A DNA stretch of 64,000 nucleotides, from assembly GCF_030504985.1 (NCBI RefSeq), contig NZ_JASERU010000002.1, positions 62,001 through 126,000 on the forward strand, written 5' to 3'. Numbering within the stretch: the stretch's first letter is position 1; the number at the start of each line of letters is the position of its first letter. The position numbers and the translations under genes were made by a program. The notes under the pieces are model-generated. The model was not told the origin of the DNA. It did not search any database and was given only the letters and a program-made list of their open reading frames with translations. Of the stretch, positions 9,617 through 17,304 are shown piece after piece. The DNA comes from Fulvimonas sp. R45. Lineage in GTDB: Bacteria > Pseudomonadota > Gammaproteobacteria > Xanthomonadales > Rhodanobacteraceae.

Positions 9617-11455
9617 ATGGCGAACACGATCGAAGTGAAGGTCCCCGACATCGGCGGCCACGACAACGTACCGGTGATCGAGGTGCTGGTGCAGCCCGGC
9701 GATACCGTGGCGAAGGAACAGAGCCTGATCACGCTGGAGTCGGACAAGGCCACGATGGAGGTGCCCTCCAGCGCCGCCGGCACGGTGAAGGAACTGAAGG
9801 TGAAGGTGGGCGACGAGGTCTCCGAGGGCGCGGTGATCCTGATCCTCGAAACCGCCGACGTTTCTTCTCCCTCCACCAAGGCCGACGCTCCGCTCCCCTC
9901 TCCCGTCGGGAAAGGGGCCGGGGGTGAGGGTTCGGGCGAAGCCAAACCTGCCGCTCCGGCCGCGGCCCCTCCCCAGCCCTCCCCTGCAAGCAGGGGAGGG
10001 AGCACAGTCGTGCCGCAAGTGGCTGCGGCCTCCGGCAGGACTCCCGACATCGAATGCCAGCTCGTCGTCCTCGGCTCCGGCCCCGGCGGCTACTCGGCCG
10101 CGTTCCGCGCCGCCGACCTCGGCCTCGATACCGTGCTGGTCGAGCGCTACGGCTCGCTGGGCGGCGTCTGCCTCAACGTGGGCTGCATCCCGTCCAAGGC
10201 GCTGCTGCACGCCGCCGCGGTGATCGACGAGGCCGAGGCGATGGCCGCGCACGGCGTCAGCTTCGGCAAGCCCAGGCTCGACCTCGACAAGCTGCGCGAC
10301 TTCAAGTCCAAGGTGGTCGGCCAGCTCACCGGCGGCCTCGCCGGCATGGCGAAACAGCGCAAGGTGCGCACGGTGCAGGGCACCGGTGCGTTCGTGTCGC
10401 CGCACGAGATGGAAGTGGAGACGGCCGATGGCACCAAGCTGATCCGCTTCGAGCAGGCGATCATCGCCGCCGGCTCGCAGGCGGTGAAGCTGCCCGCCTT
10501 CCCGTGGGACGACGAGCGCGTGATGGACTCCACCGACGCGCTGGAGTTGAAGGACGTGCCAGGCAGGCTGCTGGTGGTCGGCGGTGGCATCATCGGGCTG
10601 GAGATGGCCACGGTGTACGCCGCGCTGGGCAGCGAGGTGACCGTGGTCGAGTTCATGGACCAGATCATCCCCGGCGCCGACGCCGACCTGGTCAAGCCGC
10701 TGGCCAAGCGCCTCGGCGCCCGGCTCAAGGGTATCCACCTCAAGACCAGGGTGACCGAGGCCAAGGCCGGCAAGAAGGGCATCGAGGTCAGGTACGAGGG
10801 CGACAGCATCCCCGCGACCAGCGTGTTCGACCGCGTGCTGGTGGCGGTGGGCCGTGCGCCCAACGGCCACAAGATCGGCGCCGAGAAGGCCGGCGTGGCG
10901 GTGACCGAGCGCGGCTTCATCAACGTCGACACGCAGCTGCGCACCAACGTGCCGCATATCTTCGCGATCGGCGACATCGTGGGCCAGCCCATGCTGGCGC
11001 ACAAGGCCACGCACGAGGCGCACGTGGCCGCCGAGGTCGCGGCGGGGCAGAAGCGCCACTTCGACGCGCGGGTGATCCCGTCGGTGGCCTTCACCAACCC
11101 GGAAGTGGCCTGGGTGGGCGTCACCGAGCGCGAGGCGAAGGAGAAGGGCCTCAAGGTCGGCGTGGGCAAGTTCCCGTGGGCGGCCTCGGGCCGCGCCATC
11201 GGCATCGCGCGCACCGAGGGCTTCACCAAGCTGATCTTCGACGAGGCCACCCATCGCATCGTGGGCGGCGCCGTGGTCGGCGTGAACGCGGGCGACCTGA
11301 TCTCCGAGCTGGCGCTGGCGATCGAGATGGGCGCGGAGGCGGCCGACATCGCGCTCACCGTGCACCCGCATCCCACCCTGGGCGAGTCGGTGGGCATGGC
11401 GGCCGAGGTCTACGAGGGCACCATCACCGACCTGTACATGCCGAAGAAGAAGTAG
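9617..11455 (+). CDS. lpdA: dihydrolipoamide dehydrogenase (E3) with N-terminal lipoyl domain
   Basis: A 612-residue FAD flavoprotein that re-oxidises dihydrolipoyl groups with NAD+. Residues 1-80 are a lipoyl domain closely matching that of AceF ([10 protein letters not shown] lysine). The region from about 85 to 140 is a linker, and the rest is a standard E3: FAD site VVLGSGPGGYSAAFRAADLG, redox disulfide GGVCLNVGCIPS, NAD-binding VVGGGIIGLEMA, and C-terminal catalytic HPHPTLGE. The start ATG has GGAGGG upstream. The open frame extends upstream inside aceF, but that part is a frame shadow. The linker is odd: its DNA consists of two palindromic repeats of the genome's intergenic family (see finding). 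A strong terminator follows. Confidence 0.96.
   Translation: MANTIEVKVPDIGGHDNVPVIEVLVQPGDTVAKEQSLITLESDKATMEVPSSAAGTVKELKVKVGDEVSEGAVILILETADVSSPSTKADAPLPSPVGKGAGGEGSGEAKPAAPAAAPPQPSPASRGGSTVVPQVAAASGRTPDIECQLVVLGSGPGGYSAAFRAADLGLDTVLVERYGSLGGVCLNVGCIPSKALLHAAAVIDEAEAMAAHGVSFGKPRLDLDKLRDFKSKVVGQLTGGLAGMAKQRKVRTVQGTGAFVSPHEMEVETADGTKLIRFEQAIIAAGSQAVKLPAFPWDDERVMDSTDALELKDVPGRLLVVGGGIIGLEMATVYAALGSEVTVVEFMDQIIPGADADLVKPLAKRLGARLKGIHLKTRVTEAKAGKKGIEVRYEGDSIPATSVFDRVLVAVGRAPNGHKIGAEKAGVAVTERGFINVDTQLRTNVPHIFAIGDIVGQPMLAHKATHEAHVAAEVAAGQKRHFDARVIPSVAFTNPEVAWVGVTEREAKEKGLKVGVGKFPWAASGRAIGIARTEGFTKLIFDEATHRIVGGAVVGVNAGDLISELALAIEMGAEAADIALTVHPHPTLGESVGMAAEVYEGTITDLYMPKKK
9892..10003. repeat. palindromic repeats inside the lpdA coding sequence
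   Basis: Two repeat units lie in frame in the E3 linker. Unit one is an imperfect CCCTCTCCC/GGGAAAGGG hairpin (starting near 9896) followed by GGCCGGGGGTGAGGG. Unit two is a perfect 10-bp stem CCCTCCCCTG/CAGGGGAGGG (9977-9986 with 9991-10000, loop CAAG). Both match the family seen in non-coding DNA at 3331-3444. Their translation supplies the linker peptides PLPSPVGKGAGGEG and PPQPSPASRGGS. Confidence 0.8.
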
Positions 11456-11483
11456 TTCGCCGGCCCGTCCGGAGCAGAGGAAG

Positions 11484-11510
11484 AAAAGCCCGGGCCTGCC
11501 CGGGCTTTTT
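11484..11510 (+). terminator. rho-independent terminator after lpdA
   Basis: Perfect 11-bp stem AAAAGCCCGGG / CCCGGGCTTTT (11484-11494 with 11499-11509), loop CCTG, ending in a run of five T. It lies 28 nt after the lpdA stop and closes the aceF-lpdA operon. The A/T ends make it usable in both directions. Confidence 0.92.
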
Positions 11511-11670
11511 CCTGCGGCAGATGCCCCCTGCGTGCACGGGGGCTGCGGACAGGGAGCCGAGTGGCTGGCGGGGGGTCCAGCGATCCGCGGCTTGCACGCA
11601 GGGGGCATGGATCAGACGTCCGTGGCCATGCTTTTTGAAATCGCGCGGACGAGGCCCCTCGCCACCCGAC

Positions 11671-12357
11671 TCAGTGCGCGGCCGGCGCCGCCGCGGCGAG
11701 CCCGGGCAGTTCGCGCTCGAACGCCTTCTCCAGGGAATCGAGCGCGATCACCGCGTCGCCCATCGAGGAGGTCATCGCGCTCACCGTGTGCAGGAGCTCG
11801 GCAGGCTGCGCCGTACCGACCCGCAGGTCGGCGTCGACCCGGTTCAGCTGGGCGTCCTGCAGGTTGACGCTGGTATTGAACGAGAGGCGCCGCTCGAAGT
11901 CGCCTTGGTAGGCGTACAGGGTGGCGTAATGGCGCAGTCGTCCGGTGTCGATCCAGCCGGCCGACTGGTTGGCGACCGCCACGTCCCATGCCTCGTGGCG
12001 CAGCCGGGGCAACTGCAGGTTCAGGCTGAAATCCCCGCGGGTCTGCGCGTCGATGCGCTGCCTGATCGTGGCGGCATCGGCACCGCCCTTCACCGCCTGC
12101 ACCAGATAGTCGTACAGGCCCTCCAGCACCACCAGGCGCTTCGCGTCGGCGCCGCGCATCAGGCGCACCTGGTCCAGGTTGACGCTCAGTTCCGCCTCGA
12201 TCTGCGCGCTGGCCGTGGCCGCGGCGCGCTCGTGGTGGGCATGCTCGATCCACGCCTCCAGCCCCAGCGCGGTGAGGATGCTGAGCACGATCATCAGGTA
12301 ATGCTTGGCGAAGTCCTTGAAGGAATCGAGGCGGACCTTGACGGGTTCGATGTGCAT
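11671..12357 (-). CDS. single-membrane-segment protein of unknown function, paralogue A
   Basis: A 228-residue protein with no recognised domain. Residues 10-35 read FKDFAKHYLMIVLSILTALGLEAW, one likely membrane segment, followed by IEHAHHERAAA. The rest is mostly helical, rich in Ala, Leu, Asp and Gln, and contains RHEAWDVAVANQSAGWID near residue 120. It is a clear paralogue of the gene at 14849-15529: both keep DFAKHYLMIVLSILTALGLE near the start, IEHAHH directly after it, and the RHEAWDVAVA-QSA-WID core. The gene appears monocistronic and lies convergent to lpdA, after a 160-nt gap. Confidence 0.8.
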   Translation of the reverse strand: MHIEPVKVRLDSFKDFAKHYLMIVLSILTALGLEAWIEHAHHERAAATASAQIEAELSVNLDQVRLMRGADAKRLVVLEGLYDYLVQAVKGGADAATIRQRIDAQTRGDFSLNLQLPRLRHEAWDVAVANQSAGWIDTGRLRHYATLYAYQGDFERRLSFNTSVNLQDAQLNRVDADLRVGTAQPAELLHTVSAMTSSMGDAVIALDSLEKAFERELPGLAAAAPAAH

Positions 12358-12407
12358 GGCAGCTCCGGGAAAGCGGTCGCGCGCAGGGTACCCGAATGGC
12401 GCCGGTA

Positions 12408-12866
12408 CTAGTGGGGCAGGCGGCGCGGTCCCTGTCCCAGCAGCCAGGACAGGCCAAGGCAGCCGGCGAGGGCCAGCAGCCAGCGCAGCGCCTGCGGGTC
12501 GCCGGCGGGCGACAGGGTGCGGAACGCGGGCAGCCAGGCCGGCCCGTAGCGCACCAGCACCACGGCCGCGGCCACGGCGAAGGCGCCGACCAGCGCTGTC
12601 AGCAGCACGGATTCGGGACGCCGGCCGACCGGTGCCGGCGCGGTTGCCGCCGTCTCGAGCCGCGCGGCGACCCGCGCCGCGAAATCGGCGGGCAGCGCCG
12701 CGTCAGGCGGCTGGCGCAGCGCGCGCGCCAGCAGGCGGTAGCGCTGCTGGCGCACGTCATCGCCGGCCGGGTCGAGGCCGTGGCGCTCGGCCTGCAGCGC
12801 GCGTTCCTGCGCCTGCCACTCGCGTTCGCGGGCGTCGTCGTCGAAGGGGGGAAGGATGGGGTTCAT
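12408..12866 (-). CDS. membrane partner of the ECF sigma factor (possible anti-sigma)
   Basis: A 152-residue protein whose ATG overlaps the stop of the sigma gene by 4 nt (ATGA), so the two are translationally coupled. The first 85 residues are charged and soluble-looking (MNPILPPFDDDAREREWQAQ...). Two hydrophobic segments follow (SVLLTALVGAFAVAAAVVLV and ALRWLLALAGCLGLSWLL). Cytoplasmic N-terminus plus membrane segments plus tight coupling to a sigma gene is the usual layout of an anti-sigma factor. No zinc-binding HxxxCxxC motif is visible, so this role is inferred from context. A longer open frame in the same phase runs into the sigma gene and was discarded. Confidence 0.75.
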   Translation of the reverse strand: MNPILPPFDDDAREREWQAQERALQAERHGLDPAGDDVRQQRYRLLARALRQPPDAALPADFAARVAARLETAATAPAPVGRRPESVLLTALVGAFAVAAAVVLVRYGPAWLPAFRTLSPAGDPQALRWLLALAGCLGLSWLLGQGPRRLPH

Positions 12867-13438
12867 GTCGTGGCTCCTGTCCGGGCTTCGAGCGCGTCGC
12901 GCAGGCGCAGCCGGGTGCGGAACAAGTGGCTCTTGATGGTGCCGGTGGCGAGGCCGGTGATGGCGGCGATCTCCGGTATCGGCAGTTCCTCGAGGTGATA
13001 CAACGTCAGCAGGGTGCGCGGCAAGGGCGGCAGCGCCTCGATGGCCTGGTGCAGGTGGCGCAGGGTTTCCGCGTCGGCGCAGGCGGCTTCCAGGTCGAAA
13101 TCGTCGCCCACGTTTTCCACCAGCGGAGTGCCGTCGCCGGTGTCGGCGTCGACCAGCGGCAGGCGCCTGCGTTGCAGGTGGCGCAGCGCGATGGAGTAGG
13201 CCACGCGGCCGACCCACGATTTCAGCGCGCATTCGCCGCGGTACTGGTGCAGGCACTGGTGCACGCGCAGGAAGGTGTCCTGGCACAGCTCGCGGGCATC
13301 CTCCGGGTGGCGCACCATGCGCAGGATGAGGTGCCAGCACAGCTGCTGGTGCTCGCGCACGAGGCGCTCGAACGCGCCCGGCCGGCTGGCCAGCACGGCG
13401 GCGACCAGCGCGTGGTCGGGGTGGTGGATGTCATCCAT
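12863..13438 (-). CDS. ECF-family RNA polymerase sigma factor
   Basis: A 191-residue group 4 sigma factor. Region 2 spans about residues 25-90 with the FLRVHQCLHQYRGECALKSWVGRVAYSIALRHLQRRR core-binding and -10 recognition helices. Region 4 spans about 125-180 with the helix-turn-helix LPIPEIAAITGLATGTIKSHLFRTRLRLRDAL. The start was placed at the ATG giving MDDIHHPDHALVAAVL, because the 17 upstream codons of the open frame are Cys/Arg-rich and unlike the family. The membrane partner gene follows with ATGA overlap. A small membrane protein is divergent upstream, so the shared 119-nt gap probably holds both promoters. Confidence 0.92.
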   Translation of the reverse strand: MDDIHHPDHALVAAVLASRPGAFERLVREHQQLCWHLILRMVRHPEDARELCQDTFLRVHQCLHQYRGECALKSWVGRVAYSIALRHLQRRRLPLVDADTGDGTPLVENVGDDFDLEAACADAETLRHLHQAIEALPPLPRTLLTLYHLEELPIPEIAAITGLATGTIKSHLFRTRLRLRDALEARTGATT

Positions 13439-13557
13439 GGCGGAACGGATACGCGCAGGCGCGCAACGGTTGCAAGCCGGCGGCTGCAACCGCTGCGTGG
13501 CGACCGGTATCCATGTCCGTGAAACCCGGCATGTCCACCTCGCACCTGGAGCGTTCC

Positions 13558-13884
13558 ATGAATTTCGGCATCCTGATCCCGATTTCCCTGTTTGTCTGCA
13601 TCACCTATGCCATCAAGGTCTGCGTGGACGCGATGGTGCGCCGGCGCATGGTCGAGGCCGGCGGCTCGGCGGAGCTGGTCGACTCGCTGCTGCGCGACGA
13701 GGAGCTGCGCCGACGCCATTCCTCGCTGCGCTGGGGCATCGTGCTGCTGTCGCTGGCGCTGGCCTTCGGGCTGATCCAGTGGTTCGGCTGGGACGAGGTG
13801 ACGCCCGGCCTGATCGCGGTGCTGGCGGGCGCCACCGGCCTGGGCAACCTGGTGTTCTTCGCCATCTCGCGACGGCTGCGCTGA
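13558..13884 (+). CDS. small membrane protein of unknown function
   Basis: A 108-residue protein with an N-terminal hydrophobic helix (FGILIPISLFVCITYAIKVCVDA), a charged middle (RRRMVEAGG... LLRDEELRRRHSSLRWG) and one or two C-terminal helices (IVLLSLALAFGLIQW, LIAVLAGATGLGNLVFFAI). This layout resembles small DUF6249-like proteins often beside ECF sigma genes, but that match is tentative. CTGGAG lies seven nt before the chosen ATG; an upstream in-frame start would add 15 residues. It is divergent from the sigma operon, which makes it a plausible target of that sigma factor. Confidence 0.75.
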   Translation: MNFGILIPISLFVCITYAIKVCVDAMVRRRMVEAGGSAELVDSLLRDEELRRRHSSLRWGIVLLSLALAFGLIQWFGWDEVTPGLIAVLAGATGLGNLVFFAISRRLR

Positions 13885-13917
13885 CACGGGCGCAGGTCGG
13901 CCCCGGGCCGGCCGAAA

Positions 13918-13947
13918 GGAAAAGCCCGGCCTGGCCCGGGCTTTTCC
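13918..13947 (+). terminator. rho-independent terminator
   Basis: Perfect 12-bp stem GGAAAAGCCCGG / CCGGGCTTTTCC with a six-base loop, 33 nt after the small membrane protein gene. It separates that gene from the dapB-like gene downstream. Confidence 0.88.
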
Positions 13948-14037
13948 GTCGTCGCCGTCGGTCATTTGGAATGCTCTTGCTCGAGGGCGCCGGGCGTGCT
14001 GTGCTTCGCGCTCCATTCCGCAAGCGAGGAATCCGCC

Positions 14038-14838
14038 ATGCCCCTGCAGGTCTGTCTCGCCGGCGCCACCGGCTGGGCCGGTTCGGAACTGGCGCGCGGC
14101 ATCGCGGCGGCCGGCGACCTGGCGCTGGCCAGCGCGGTGTCGCGCAGCCACGCCGGCCGCAGCCTGGGCGAGGCGCTGGGCGAGGCGGCGCTGGCGGCGC
14201 CGGTGTTCGCCACCGTCGACGAGGCGCTGGCGCGTCCCTGCGACGTGTTCGTGGAATACACCCGCCCCGGCGTGGCCAAGGCCAACATCCTCGCCGCGCT
14301 GGCGCATGGCGCACACGTGGTGGTGGGCACCTCGGGGCTCGGCGACGAGGACTACGCCGACATCGACGCCGCGGCGCGCGAACGCGGGCGGGGCGTGCTG
14401 GCCTGCGGCAACTTCGCGCTCACCGCGGTGCTGCTGGCCAGGTTCGCCGAGATGGCGGCGAAGTACATCCCGCACTGGGAGATCATCGACTACGCCTACG
14501 AGGGCAAGCCCGACGCGCCCAGCGGCACCGTGCGCGAACTGGCGGGCCGGCTGGGCAAGGTGCGCCGGCCGCGGCTGGACGTGCCGCTGGAGCAGACCGT
14601 CGGCGTGCGCGAGACGCGCGGCGGCACGCTCGCCGGCAGCCAGGTGCACGCGGTGCGCCTGCCGGGCTTCGTGCTGGGCGTGGAAACCATCTTCGGCATG
14701 CCGGACCAGACCCTGACGATCCGTCACAGCGCCGGCGCCAGCGCGAAGCCCTACGTGGACGGCGCCCTGCTGGCGATCCGCAAGGTCGGCACGCTGGCCG
14801 GCCTGCATCGCGGGCTGGATGCGGTGATGGAACCGTAG
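14038..14838 (+). CDS. DapB-like dihydrodipicolinate reductase family protein (divergent active site)
   Basis: A 266-residue protein with the fold and order of 4-hydroxy-tetrahydrodipicolinate reductase: nucleotide-binding GATGWAG at residue 8, EYTRPGV, GTSGL, CGNFALTAVLL and the signature GKPDAPSGT near residue 160. The lysine of the K-x-DAPSGT motif is kept. The catalytic His-His-Arg that precedes it in E. coli DapB (EAHHRHK) is replaced by DYAYEGK, and the C-terminal Ser-Arg motif reads ASAKPY. It may therefore act on a different substrate than lysine-pathway DapB, or belong to a divergent branch that keeps the activity. ATG with GAGGA upstream; an ATG 24 codons earlier has no such site. 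No other lysine genes are nearby. Confidence 0.8.
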   Translation: MPLQVCLAGATGWAGSELARGIAAAGDLALASAVSRSHAGRSLGEALGEAALAAPVFATVDEALARPCDVFVEYTRPGVAKANILAALAHGAHVVVGTSGLGDEDYADIDAAARERGRGVLACGNFALTAVLLARFAEMAAKYIPHWEIIDYAYEGKPDAPSGTVRELAGRLGKVRRPRLDVPLEQTVGVRETRGGTLAGSQVHAVRLPGFVLGVETIFGMPDQTLTIRHSAGASAKPYVDGALLAIRKVGTLAGLHRGLDAVMEP

Positions 14839-14848
14839 CCTTTCCGCT

Positions 14849-15529
14849 TCAGCGGTGCGCCGCAACCGGGGTGGGCAGTGCGTCGCGCAGATGCCTCTGC
14901 AGCGTCTCAAGGTTCTGCTGTGCCTGGTCCAGCATGGTCGCCATCTGGCTGACCACGTGCAGGAAATCGCGCGGTTGCACGTCGCCCGAGCCGAGGTCGG
15001 TCAGCATGTCGATCATCCTCGGGCCGTTCATCACCAGCGCCAGGTTCATGTTGAGGCTGGTGCTGACATCGCGCTGGCTGGCGTAGGCGGCGGAATAGCG
15101 CCGCATGCGGTCCTTGTCGATCCAGCTGGCGGACTGGTCCGCCACGGCCACATCCCAGGCTTCATGGCGCAGGGTCGGCCATTTCAGGTTGAGGTTGAAG
15201 TTCTTCGTCGCGACCTGGGCCTGGATGTGCTGCACGATTGTTGCCTCGGGGACATGCGCCTTGAAGTCCTGCTGCAGGCCGTCGCGGATGGCGGCGAGAC
15301 GTTCCGCCCGCCGCCCGTCCTGCGCCAGCGCCCGGTCGACTTGGTCCAGGTTGGCGCGCATCTCCGCCTCGATCCGCGCGCTGGCCTCCGCCGCTGAATG
15401 GGCATGGTGCGCGTGTTCGATCCATGCCTCCAGCCCCAGCGCGGTGAGGATGCTGAGCACGATCATCAGGTAGTGCTTGGCGAAGTCGCGGAAGGACTCC
15501 AGCCTGGCCTTGGGCAGTTCGAGGTGCAC
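14849..15529 (-). CDS. single-membrane-segment protein of unknown function, paralogue B
   Basis: A 226-residue protein homologous over its whole length to the gene at 11671-12357. Both share DFAKHYLMIVLSILTALGLE as the membrane segment near residue 15, then IEHAHH, an NLDQV segment, and a RHEAWDVAVADQSASWIDKD core near residue 120. The C-terminus diverges. Nothing in it identifies an enzyme; a helical extracytoplasmic domain anchored by one helix is the simplest reading. It ends 11 nt from the stop of the convergent dapB-like gene. The pair brackets the sigma operon and the dapB-like gene, as if one copy moved or duplicated within the block. Confidence 0.8.
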   Translation of the reverse strand: MHLELPKARLESFRDFAKHYLMIVLSILTALGLEAWIEHAHHAHSAAEASARIEAEMRANLDQVDRALAQDGRRAERLAAIRDGLQQDFKAHVPEATIVQHIQAQVATKNFNLNLKWPTLRHEAWDVAVADQSASWIDKDRMRRYSAAYASQRDVSTSLNMNLALVMNGPRMIDMLTDLGSGDVQPRDFLHVVSQMATMLDQAQQNLETLQRHLRDALPTPVAAHR

Positions 15530-15668
15530 GCTATGTTCTTCCGGTGGATGGCGCGTTGCGCAGCGTAACCGATCCGCCGCTGGGCAGGCCGCGCGCGGCC
15601 GTCGGTATCCACGGGGCCGGCCGGCACGCGATCGCGTGCGGTCCGGGCCGGCTCTGCCGGGGAAACGG

Positions 15669-15698
15669 AAAAGGGCCGGATCGTGCGATCCGGCCCTT
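15669..15698 (-). terminator. rho-independent terminator of the His-rich protein gene
   Basis: Perfect 13-bp stem AAGGGCCGGATCG / CGATCCGGCCCTT (15671-15683 with 15686-15698). On the minus strand it is followed by TTTTCC, 15 nt after the stop of the gene at 15713-15997. The rest of 15530-15712 holds only the upstream region of paralogue B. Confidence 0.85.
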
Positions 15699-15712
15699 GC
15701 GCGCGATGAAGC

Positions 15713-15997
15713 TCAGTGATGATGGCCGTGATGGGCCTTGGCGTGGCCCTTGGCCTCGTGCTTGCCCTTGTTCTTGTCGCTGGCGACCGGGCTGACGGCC
15801 TTGCCGACGTTGGTGTCGTCCGTCCTCGCCATGTGGGCGGTGTCAGACACGGCATCGCCGTGGGCGTCCTGGTTCATGGGCATGGACGGATGGCTGGGCG
15901 GGGTGTGGCCGCCGGCGTGTTGCGGGGCGGCGAGGGCGTACGTGGCCGGCAGCGCGAAGGCGGCGGCGATCAGGGCGGCGGCGGTGGTCTTGGTCAT
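15713..15997 (-). CDS. small exported His-rich protein
   Basis: A 94-residue protein with a clean Sec signal peptide (MTKTTAAALIAAAFALPATYALAA, cleavage likely after ALAA). The mature part of about 70 residues is polar, with HAGGHTPPSHPSMPMNQDAHGD and a C-terminal tail KGHAKAHHGHHH. Clusters of His and Met suggest binding of copper, nickel or zinc in the periplasm; that is inference from composition. The ATG has GAGG upstream (GAGGTTATGTCATG). It is monocistronic and ends in a strong terminator. No metal transporter or sensor is adjacent. Confidence 0.8.
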   Translation of the reverse strand: MTKTTAAALIAAAFALPATYALAAPQHAGGHTPPSHPSMPMNQDAHGDAVSDTAHMARTDDTNVGKAVSPVASDKNKGKHEAKGHAKAHHGHHH

Positions 15998-16165
15998 GAC
16001 ATAACCTCGGTTGGGCAGGCCATGTAGCGCATGGCTGGGCCACCATAGGATGGTGCCGGGGCGGTGGAATGAACGGCAGGTATTCGCAAGAACATGCGTG
16101 CCCGCCGGAGGGCTTTGCACGGCGCTGCTGGGCGTTTTCCGGCCGGGGCGCCGGTGTCTGTCGCC

Positions 16166-17254
16166 TCAGTCGTCGAACAGGTCGCGCTGCGCGGCGTAGC
16201 TGTCGGCGTCCACGAAGCCGGACAGGCCCACGCCGACCAGGCGGTAGCGCGTGCCGGCGGGGCGTTCCACCCGCGCACGCAGCGCGCAAGCCAGGTCGGC
16301 CAGTTCGCGTTCCGAGGCGGGGCGCTGGGTGGGGGTGAGGCTGCGGGTGAGCGTGTGGAAGTCGGCGGTCTTCAGCTTCAGCACCACGGTGCGCGCGATG
16401 CGACCGTCGCGGGCCTCGCGCTGGTGCGCGGCCCAGACCTTTTCGGCCAGGTGGCGGATGTGCGGCTCCAGCTCGTCCAGCACGAGGTCGTGCTCGAAGG
16501 TGTCCTCGGCCGAGACCTGCAGGGTGGGGCGGTCGGGCGTCACCGGATGCTCGTCGATGCCCAGCGACAGCTCGTGCAGGCGCCGGCCCCAGCGGCCGAA
16601 GCGGTCCTCCATTTCCGCCGCCGGCCGCGCGCGCAGCTCGGCCACGGTGGCGATGCCCAGCGCGGCCAGCTTCGCTTCCATCACCCGGCCCACGCCGGGC
16701 AGGCGGTTCACCGCCAGCGGCGCGAGGAAATCCAGCACCTCGCGCGGGCGCACCACGAACAGGCCATCGGGCTTGCGGAAGTCCGAGGCGATCTTGGCCA
16801 GGAACTTGTTCGGCGCCACCCCGGCGGAAGCGGTGAGTTCCGTCTCCGCGCGGATCGCCGCGCGGATCGCCTCGGCGGTGGCGGTGGCCGAGGGCAGGCC
16901 GGTCTTCGTCTCGGTGACGTCAAGGTAGGCCTCGTCCAGCGACAGCGGTTCGATCAGCTCGGTGTGCCGCGCGAAGATCGCCCGCACCTGCCGCGACACC
17001 GCCTTGTAGCGCACGAAATCCGGCGGCACGAACACCGCCTGCGGGCACAACCGCTCCGCCCGCACCGCCGGCATCGCCGAGCGCACGCCGAACGTGCGCG
17101 CCTCGTAGCTCGCCGCGCACACCACCGAGCGCGCGCCGCGCCACGCCACCACCACCGGCTTGCCGCGCAGCGAAGGGTCGTCGCGCTGCTCCACCGACGC
17201 GTAGAACGCGTCCATGTCGATGTGGAGGATCTTGCGGGGCGGTGGGGCGGTCAC
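16166..17254 (-). CDS. dinB: DNA polymerase IV (Y-family translesion polymerase)
   Basis: A 362-residue translesion polymerase. It has the catalytic motifs HIDMDAFYASVEQ (first metal-binding Asp) and SLDEAYLDVT (Asp-Glu pair), the fingers segment VVVAWRGARSVVCAASYEAR, thumb helix-hairpin-helix NRLPGVGRVMEAKLAALGI, and a little-finger domain ending SGFVDADSYAAQRDLFDD. The conserved KILHIDMDAFYA N-terminus requires a start upstream of the internal Met, so the GTG at 17254 was chosen, although no strong Shine-Dalgarno is visible. The C-terminal DLF resembles a beta-clamp binding motif (QRDLF). The ATP-grasp gene lies 50 nt upstream on the same strand. Confidence 0.95.
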   Translation of the reverse strand: MTAPPPRKILHIDMDAFYASVEQRDDPSLRGKPVVVAWRGARSVVCAASYEARTFGVRSAMPAVRAERLCPQAVFVPPDFVRYKAVSRQVRAIFARHTELIEPLSLDEAYLDVTETKTGLPSATATAEAIRAAIRAETELTASAGVAPNKFLAKIASDFRKPDGLFVVRPREVLDFLAPLAVNRLPGVGRVMEAKLAALGIATVAELRARPAAEMEDRFGRWGRRLHELSLGIDEHPVTPDRPTLQVSAEDTFEHDLVLDELEPHIRHLAEKVWAAHQREARDGRIARTVVLKLKTADFHTLTRSLTPTQRPASERELADLACALRARVERPAGTRYRLVGVGLSGFVDADSYAAQRDLFDD

Positions 17255-17304
17255 GGGCGGCGCGGGCGATGGTGGCCCGATTCTAGGGCGGTCGCCCGGC
17301 GACG

